Assembly: GCF_021606685.1 (NCBI RefSeq)
Contig: NZ_WKCB01000054.1
Location: 1-39,622, forward strand
From: Pseudomonas syringae
GTDB taxonomy: Bacteria; Pseudomonadota; Gammaproteobacteria; Pseudomonadales; Pseudomonadaceae
DNA: 39,622 nucleotides
Direction: 5' to 3'
The notes under the pieces are model-generated. The model was not told the DNA's origin. It saw only the letters and a list, made by a program, of their open reading frames with translations, and did no database searches. Shown in pieces: positions 34,948-39,622 of this stretch. Position 1 is the first letter of the stretch. Every line of letters starts with the position of its first letter. The translations under genes and the position numbers were made by a program.

Positions 34948-37589
34948 CAGCGTTTCACCAATCCAGTCAAGCCGCCCGCGATCAGGGCGGCGGTATCGGC
35001 CAGTGCCACCAGCGGATCAAGTCCTGCGGGCACGGCCATGTAACGGGGTTCCCAGTCAGGCTGGAACTTGTCTTTGAAGCGGCGCAAACCTTGGAAGTTA
35101 TACAGTTGCTCGCCACGGCGGAACACCATCGAGCCCAGGCGTTGGGTCAGCGGCGCGCCACGTCGCGGTTGCAGGCCCGACAACGGCACCATGCCGAGGC
35201 TGAAGCGGGCGTAGCCGTGACTCTTATAGTGTTGAATCAGGCCGACCATCATGAACTCCATGGTCAACTTGGGCGCGTCCGGGTGGGCGCGCATCAGGTC
35301 GAGGCTGGCCAGGTCGTGGTTGTAGGTCTCGAGCAGGTTGGCGAACGCTACCGGGCGCCCTTCGAAGCGAATGATCGCGATGCGAAAGTGCTTGAGGTAG
35401 TCGTCGCTGAAACGCCCAAGGGAAAAGCCTTTTTCCCGCACATTTTTACCTGTCAGCCAGGCATCCGAGATAACTTTTAATTCATCCATTGGCGCCTGGC
35501 CCGGCTCATGGATCTCCAGGGACAGGCCGTCCCGAGTGCCACGGTTCCAGGTGTAGCGCAGGTCCTTCATCTCTTTGCCCTTGGCTTCCAGGTCAAAGCG
35601 TTTGAGGTCGACACGGGCCTCTTCCCCCAACTTGATCGCGGTGAGGCCAATGTCCATGTAGTACGGCAGGTTCTCGGCACGTACCTGATAGAACACCGGG
35701 CGCGCGTGGTGGATGTCGCACAGGTCACGGAATTGCCAGATCATTTCGGCGCGCGGTTGAGTCGGGCCGATCGGGTCATACAAGGCCACCAGGCTGCGCC
35801 CGCGACGGGCGTACATCAGGAACGCCTCGTCATTGGGATGGAACAGCAGCGCCTTGTCGCCGGTCAGCGCCAGGCCGCCGTCGGGTTGCGACGAGGCCAT
35901 CAGGATCTTGGTCGCGCGTTCCAGCTCATCCGGGGTTGGCAGGTGGATCACCGGACGTGCGGTGCGCAGCAGCCAGGTCAGCGACACGATCACCAGCAAT
36001 ACCGCGGCACCCAGCAGTGAGCGCAGGCCGCGCGGGGCGTTGGCGTCGAGGGTGAACTGCCACCAGAGTTGGTGGCTGTAGGGTACGTCTTGATAGGCAA
36101 ACAGCAGCAGCCAGATCGAGGCCCCCAGCACGCAGACGCTGGCCACCAGGTACAGCGGCGAGAACGGCAACTCGGTCAGGCGGCTGGCGCGGTAGAACGA
36201 GCGTCGGAAGATAGCCAGCAGGATGGCGGTCATGGTCATCAGGCTGGCTTCTTCCCAGTCGAAGCCTTTGAGCAGCGAGAGCAGGGCGCCCACCAGCAGC
36301 AGCACCATGGTCAGCATCCAGGCCGCCGACAAGCGTCGACGCAGGCCCTGGGCCAGTAGCAGACACAACACACCGATCAGGCTCGCGCCAAAGTGCGAAG
36401 CGTCAATCAGGCGGTGGGGAATCAGGAAGCCGATGTTCTCCAGGCGTGAGTCGATTTCCGGCGTGGCGCCGGAAAACAGCAGGACCACGCCGGACAAAAA
36501 AACCAGTACGGCCAAAACCGGCGCCGCGAGGCCCGAGGCCACCCGCAGGCTGTGTTGGGTCTGGAACAGGCGCTGCGCTTCATTGACCAGCAGGAATACG
36601 CAGGCGATCAGCAGCGGCAGCACCACGTAGATCATGCGATACAGCAGCAGGGCGGCGGCCAGTGGCGCAGCGCCGAGCTTGTCGGCGAAAGCCGCGAGCA
36701 AAATCGCCTCGAACACACCTACGCCGCCCGGTACATGGCTGAGCACGCCGGCGGCCAATGCTAGCAGGTACACCAGCAAGAATGGACCGAAGGGTGGCGC
36801 TTCCGGCAGCAGCAGATAAAGGACGGTGGCGGCGGCCGCGACATCCAGCGCGGTGATGACCAGTTGCAGGAAGGTCAGGCGGCGGCCCGGCAGACGCAGA
36901 GTACGGCGACCGGCCTTGACCAGCAGGTTGTCCGGGTAGGGCTGTTCCGGCAGGCGACGGCGATAGATGCCGATGCACAGCACGGCCGACAGCACCAGTA
37001 CGGCGCCGGCAACCCCGCCGAGCAGGCTTTGCGGCAAATGCAGGTAGGTCGACGCGGCGGGCAGGTTGCTCAACGTGGCCAGGGCTGCCAGCGGCGGCAG
37101 CGCGCAGCCGAGCGCCAGGCTGGCGAACACGGTCATGTGGGCCACTTCCGAAGCCCCAATGCCGTGGCGTGCATATAAACGATAGCGAACCGAACCGCCT
37201 GAGAGCATCGACAAGCCAATCGCATTGCCGATGGCAAAGGCCGTGAAGCCGCCGAGCGCCAGGGTCTTGGCCGGCAGGTTCACCCCGGCGTAACGCGCGC
37301 CGGAAAACTCATAGCCCAGCAAAATGATGAACCCTGCGACGGCGGCAAGGAACGCGCCGAGCAACGCCGGCTTGGGCACTTCCAGGATCGAGTCGTGGAG
37401 GGCGTAGAGATCCAGTTCCAACAGCAAGTGTCGGCAGGCGATCAAAGCGATTGCAAACAGCAACAGAGTCACGGCCAACCCGATGGGTTGCCGATATTTG
37501 CTCAACAGATCCAGCCAGCGCAAACGGGTGGGGGCGATCGGTTGTTCTGCTGTAACGGTGTCTTGTGGTTCAGACGAGTTGGCGCGCAT
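34947..37589 (-). CDS. mprF: Aminoacyl-phosphatidylglycerol synthase/flippase MprF
   Basis: Inner-membrane protein of 880 residues. The N-terminal half (about 20-535) holds some 14 hydrophobic helices of the flippase part. The C-terminal half (about 545-870) is the DUF2156 aminoacyl-tRNA-dependent synthase, with DEAFLMYARRGRSLVALYDPIGP, FYQVRAENLPYYMDIGL and HPDAPKLTMEFMMVGLIQHYK as conserved marks. It moves Ala or Lys from tRNA to phosphatidylglycerol, lowering surface charge and raising resistance to cationic peptides. P. aeruginosa's enzyme (PA0920) makes Ala-PG, so alanine is the better guess. ATG 37589 has GAGGTG upstream. First of a pair with the virJ-type gene. Confidence 0.93.
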   Translation of the reverse strand: MRANSSEPQDTVTAEQPIAPTRLRWLDLLSKYRQPIGLAVTLLLFAIALIACRHLLLELDLYALHDSILEVPKPALLGAFLAAVAGFIILLGYEFSGARYAGVNLPAKTLALGGFTAFAIGNAIGLSMLSGGSVRYRLYARHGIGASEVAHMTVFASLALGCALPPLAALATLSNLPAASTYLHLPQSLLGGVAGAVLVLSAVLCIGIYRRRLPEQPYPDNLLVKAGRRTLRLPGRRLTFLQLVITALDVAAAATVLYLLLPEAPPFGPFLLVYLLALAAGVLSHVPGGVGVFEAILLAAFADKLGAAPLAAALLLYRMIYVVLPLLIACVFLLVNEAQRLFQTQHSLRVASGLAAPVLAVLVFLSGVVLLFSGATPEIDSRLENIGFLIPHRLIDASHFGASLIGVLCLLLAQGLRRRLSAAWMLTMVLLLVGALLSLLKGFDWEEASLMTMTAILLAIFRRSFYRASRLTELPFSPLYLVASVCVLGASIWLLLFAYQDVPYSHQLWWQFTLDANAPRGLRSLLGAAVLLVIVSLTWLLRTARPVIHLPTPDELERATKILMASSQPDGGLALTGDKALLFHPNDEAFLMYARRGRSLVALYDPIGPTQPRAEMIWQFRDLCDIHHARPVFYQVRAENLPYYMDIGLTAIKLGEEARVDLKRFDLEAKGKEMKDLRYTWNRGTRDGLSLEIHEPGQAPMDELKVISDAWLTGKNVREKGFSLGRFSDDYLKHFRIAIIRFEGRPVAFANLLETYNHDLASLDLMRAHPDAPKLTMEFMMVGLIQHYKSHGYARFSLGMVPLSGLQPRRGAPLTQRLGSMVFRRGEQLYNFQGLRRFKDKFQPDWEPRYMAVPAGLDPLVALADTAALIAGGLTGLVKR

Positions 37590-37868
37590 CAATCACCTCG
37601 TGGATTGTGCGCGACAGGATGGAGGTATCCAGCCAAGTTACCAATCCCTATGGACAAAATAATTGCAAATATTAACGCGTATCACCGGGTGCGGCGACAG
37701 CGGCCATTGGTCGTAGAGGGTAACGCTTGAGCATTGAGCATAGCTTGCAATGAGATGGACTCTACAAACCCTTTACGGTTTCATGAAAGATGCCATGCCA
37801 TTGTTTCAGAAGAACTTTTTCACCGGATACAAAAAAGGCCACTCTTTCGAGTAGCCTTTTTTGATGTT
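37590..37868. other. mprF upstream gap with tRNA terminator
   Basis: The part 37590-37828 has an AT-rich stretch (ACAAAATAATTGCAAATATTAACG, in part, near 37655-37677) that suits an mprF promoter, but no clear box pair was found. The tRNA terminator follows. Confidence 0.45.
37831..37866 (-). terminator. Terminator of tRNA-fMet copy 1
   Basis: On the minus strand AAAAAAGGCTACTC GAAA GAGTGGCCTTTTTT, a stem with tetraloop GAAA and a T-run, starts three bases after the tRNA. Confidence 0.92.
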
Positions 37869-37945
<77 letters not shown>

Positions 37946-37957
37946 TCTGTGGGCGGC

Positions 37958-37985
37958 ATTCTACAGCCCAACGGCAGGGTGTCAA
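37958..37985 (-). promoter_or_regulatory. Promoter of tRNA-fMet copy 1
   Basis: Minus-strand TTGACA (37980-37985), 16 bases, TAGAAT (37958-37963): a near-consensus sigma-70 promoter 12 bases from the tRNA. Confidence 0.85.
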
Positions 37986-38110
37986 CCGTTAATGGCGCCG
38001 TGGGTCAAATAAGTGTGAATTAGCGGTTGAATGCTAACCAGGCGCGGTAAGTGCGCGAGAGGGAAAGATTTTTTGTCGGACAATTTCATGTGCCACAAAA
38101 CAGACAGGCA

Positions 38111-38146
38111 CAAAAAAGGCCACTCTTTCGAGTAGCCTTTTTTGAT
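38111..38146 (-). terminator. Terminator of tRNA-fMet copy 2
   Basis: Identical stem and GAAA tetraloop to that of copy 1 (AAAAAAGGCTACTC GAAA GAGTGGCC then T-run). Confidence 0.92.
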
Positions 38147-38149
38147 GTT

Positions 38150-38226
<77 letters not shown>

Positions 38227-38239
38227 TCTGTGTGTCGGC

Positions 38240-38267
38240 ATTCTACAGAGGAACGCGAGTGTGTCAA
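38240..38267 (-). promoter_or_regulatory. Promoter of tRNA-fMet copy 2
   Basis: Minus-strand TTGACA (38262-38267), 16 bases, TAGAAT (38240-38245). The boxes and spacing equal those of copy 1, while the spacer sequence has diverged. Confidence 0.85.
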
Positions 38268-38505
38268 CCTGTGATTCGAAGAAAAGCGCTTGTGGTTCAA
38301 TCGGTTAGCTCTCCATCAAAGCCTTTTTGCGGCGTCCAGCCCAGTCTGGCCGAGGGTTTCAGCTCTATTGGGATGCTAAATTCGATTAAGAAAATAAATT
38401 CATCTGGGAATTTTCCTACCGCTCAAGCGGAAGATTCAAACTACTGGTGCTATATACAGGGGTGAGTGCGATACTGGCCGTCCGTTGGATCAACCCTCTG
38501 TTTAT
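38268..38505. other. Gap between tRNA copy 2 and dinB
   Basis: Contains the LexA box. The remainder, including the AT-rich stretch ATTCGATTAAGAAAATAAAT near 38381-38400, shows no gene and no other clear signal. Confidence 0.5.
38444..38459 (+). promoter_or_regulatory. LexA (SOS) box of dinB
   Basis: CTGGTGCTATATACAG is a full CTG-N10-CAG LexA palindrome with an AT-rich core, 46 bases before the dinB start. It overlaps a TATATA stretch that may be the -10. It implies induction by DNA damage. Confidence 0.88.
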
Positions 38506-39564
38506 ATGACACAGCGCAAAATCATCCACGTCGACTGTGATTGTTTCTACGCCGCCATCGAGATGCGCGATGACCCGAGCCTGGCGCAAAAGCCTCTGGC
38601 CGTCGGTGGCTCGGCGGATCGGCGCGGGGTGATCGCGACCTGCAACTACGAAGCGCGCGCTTACGGCGTGCGTTCGGCCATGTCGTCCCGGCATGCCTTG
38701 AAGCTGTGCCCGGACCTGACCATCGTCAAGCCGCGTATGGATGCCTATAAGGAAGCGTCGAAGGAAATCCAGACGATCTTTCGTGACTACACCGACCTGA
38801 TCGAGCCGCTGTCGCTGGATGAGGCTTACCTGGATGTGTCCGACTGCGCGCATTTTGGCGGCAGTGCTACGCGCATCGCCCAGGACATTCGCCGCCGGGT
38901 GTCCAACCAGCTGCATATCACCGTGTCGGCCGGCGTGGCGCCAAACAAGTTCCTGGCCAAGATCGCCAGCGATTGGAAGAAGCCCAACGGCCTGTTCGTG
39001 ATCACCCCGGATCAGGTTGAAGACTTTGTTTCCCAATTGCGCGTGAGCAAGTTGCACGGTGTGGGCAAGGTCACGGCCGACAAACTGGCGCGCCTGGGTA
39101 TCGAAGACTGCCTGCAGTTGCGCGAATGGAACAAGTTGGCGCTGGTGCGTGAATTCGGCAGTTTTGGCGAGCGGCTGTGGAGCCTGGCGCGTGGGATTGA
39201 TGACCGCGTGGTGCAGAACGACAGCCGGCGGCAATCCATCAGTGTGGAAAATACTTACGATGTGGATCTGCCGGATCTCTCAAGCTGCCTGGCGAAGCTG
39301 CCCGAGCTGATGGAAACCCTGGCCGGGCGTATGTCGCGCATCGACAGCAGCTACCGCGCGGGTAAGCCGTTCGTGAAGGTGAAGTTTCATGACTTTACCC
39401 AGACCACCCTGGAGCAGGCTGGGGCGGGGCGGGATCTGGAGAGTTATCAACAGCTGATGACCCAGGCGTTTAACCGTGGCGGGAAGCCGGTGCGGTTGTT
39501 GGGGATCGGGGTGCGGTTGCTGGATCTCAGCACGGGCAACGAGCAACTCGAATTTTCCTGGTAA
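38506..39564 (+). CDS. dinB: DNA polymerase IV (Y family)
   Basis: Error-prone translesion polymerase of 352 residues. Catalytic metal ligands are Asp10 (HVDCDCFYAAIEM) and Asp105-Glu106 (LSLDEAYLDVS); Tyr15 sits at the steric-gate position. The HhH element follows (LHGVGKVTADKLARLGI), then the little-finger domain. The chain ends QLEFSW, a beta-clamp-binding motif. ATG 38506 is used; a TTG at 38485 is less likely. The LexA box upstream makes it an SOS gene. Confidence 0.96.
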   Translation: MTQRKIIHVDCDCFYAAIEMRDDPSLAQKPLAVGGSADRRGVIATCNYEARAYGVRSAMSSRHALKLCPDLTIVKPRMDAYKEASKEIQTIFRDYTDLIEPLSLDEAYLDVSDCAHFGGSATRIAQDIRRRVSNQLHITVSAGVAPNKFLAKIASDWKKPNGLFVITPDQVEDFVSQLRVSKLHGVGKVTADKLARLGIEDCLQLREWNKLALVREFGSFGERLWSLARGIDDRVVQNDSRRQSISVENTYDVDLPDLSSCLAKLPELMETLAGRMSRIDSSYRAGKPFVKVKFHDFTQTTLEQAGAGRDLESYQQLMTQAFNRGGKPVRLLGIGVRLLDLSTGNEQLEFSW

Positions 39565-39575
39565 AAAACCGAAAA

Positions 39576-39622
39576 AAATGCGGGAGGGGCGGTGCGACGA
39601 TTCGACTTGCCCCCGATTGCAG
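39576..39622. repeat. REP element, variant, cut by window end
   Basis: AAAAAATGCGGGAGGGGC...CTTGCCCCCGATTGCAG follows the REP arm of the other doublets but has about 15 extra bases (GGTGCGACGATTCGA) at the tip of the palindrome. The partner arm, if any, is beyond the window. Confidence 0.7.

Noticed and set aside
38496..38516. Second LexA-like site (CTGTTTATATGACACAG) at the dinB start
   Set aside because: The spacing is CTG-N11-CAG, one base too long for LexA; the upstream site is exact.

Overview
The window is a chromosomal segment of a fluorescent-type Pseudomonas (P. fluorescens group). The evidence is the gene order (nagRABFE, purT, ffh, rpsP-rimM-trmD-rplS, xerD-dsbC-hom-thrC, recJ, dinB), which from memory follows P. 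aeruginosa PAO1 over long stretches, the Pseudomonas-specific small family DUF3509, and many REP doublets (REPINs) of the GTGGGAG...GGCTTGC type in the gaps. It is mostly core genome: no prophage, insertion sequence, CRISPR array, rRNA or integrase other than XerD was found.

Layout. 1-1929: a REPIN, a minus-strand pair (2-oxoglutarate/Fe(II) oxygenase then LysE-type exporter) and a divergent control region. 1930-2622: an XRE-type helix-turn-helix fused to an NBR1-type Ig-like domain. 2705-10010: a minus-strand N-acetylglucosamine operon, nagR-nagA-nagB2-nagF-nagE, with a promoter whose spacer is filled by a probable NagR operator and a second inverted copy about seven helical turns upstream. 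10119-13616: L,D-transpeptidase, two Nudix hydrolases, gamma-carbonic anhydrase, DUF1289 and a VUT-family membrane protein; between the last two is a tandem duplication containing two REPINs and a decayed piece of the DUF1289 gene. 13686-18700: purT, an MHS-type MFS transporter, a CBS/CorC membrane protein and YpjD. 18935-22553: ffh and the ribosomal operon rpsP-rimM-trmD-rplS with promoter and terminator. 22589-27890: thioesterase, xerD, dsbC, hom, thrC and a strong terminator.

27891-31653 is the least ordinary part: an AT-richer patch with a small coiled-coil/membrane protein, DUF3509 behind a possible AlgU promoter, a structured non-coding RNA candidate ending in an intrinsic terminator, then a CaiB/BaiF CoA-transferase overlapping a periplasmic binding-protein-like gene, and yaeQ. 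31813-37589: recJ and the membrane-lipid pair mprF-virJ/acvB (aminoacyl-phosphatidylglycerol synthase plus its likely periplasmic hydrolase). 37831-38267: two initiator tRNA genes, each with its own promoter and terminator. 38444-39564: dinB under a perfect LexA box. The window ends inside another REP.

Functional themes: GlcNAc uptake and catabolism; co-translational targeting and ribosome maturation; threonine synthesis; envelope functions (L,D-transpeptidase, DsbC, MprF/VirJ); and genome upkeep (RecJ, XerD, Pol IV). I found no clearly new multi-gene system. The best leads are the HTH-NBR1 fusion with its repeat pair, the three-hairpin RNA, the nag operator layout, and the duplicated DUF1289/REPIN block.
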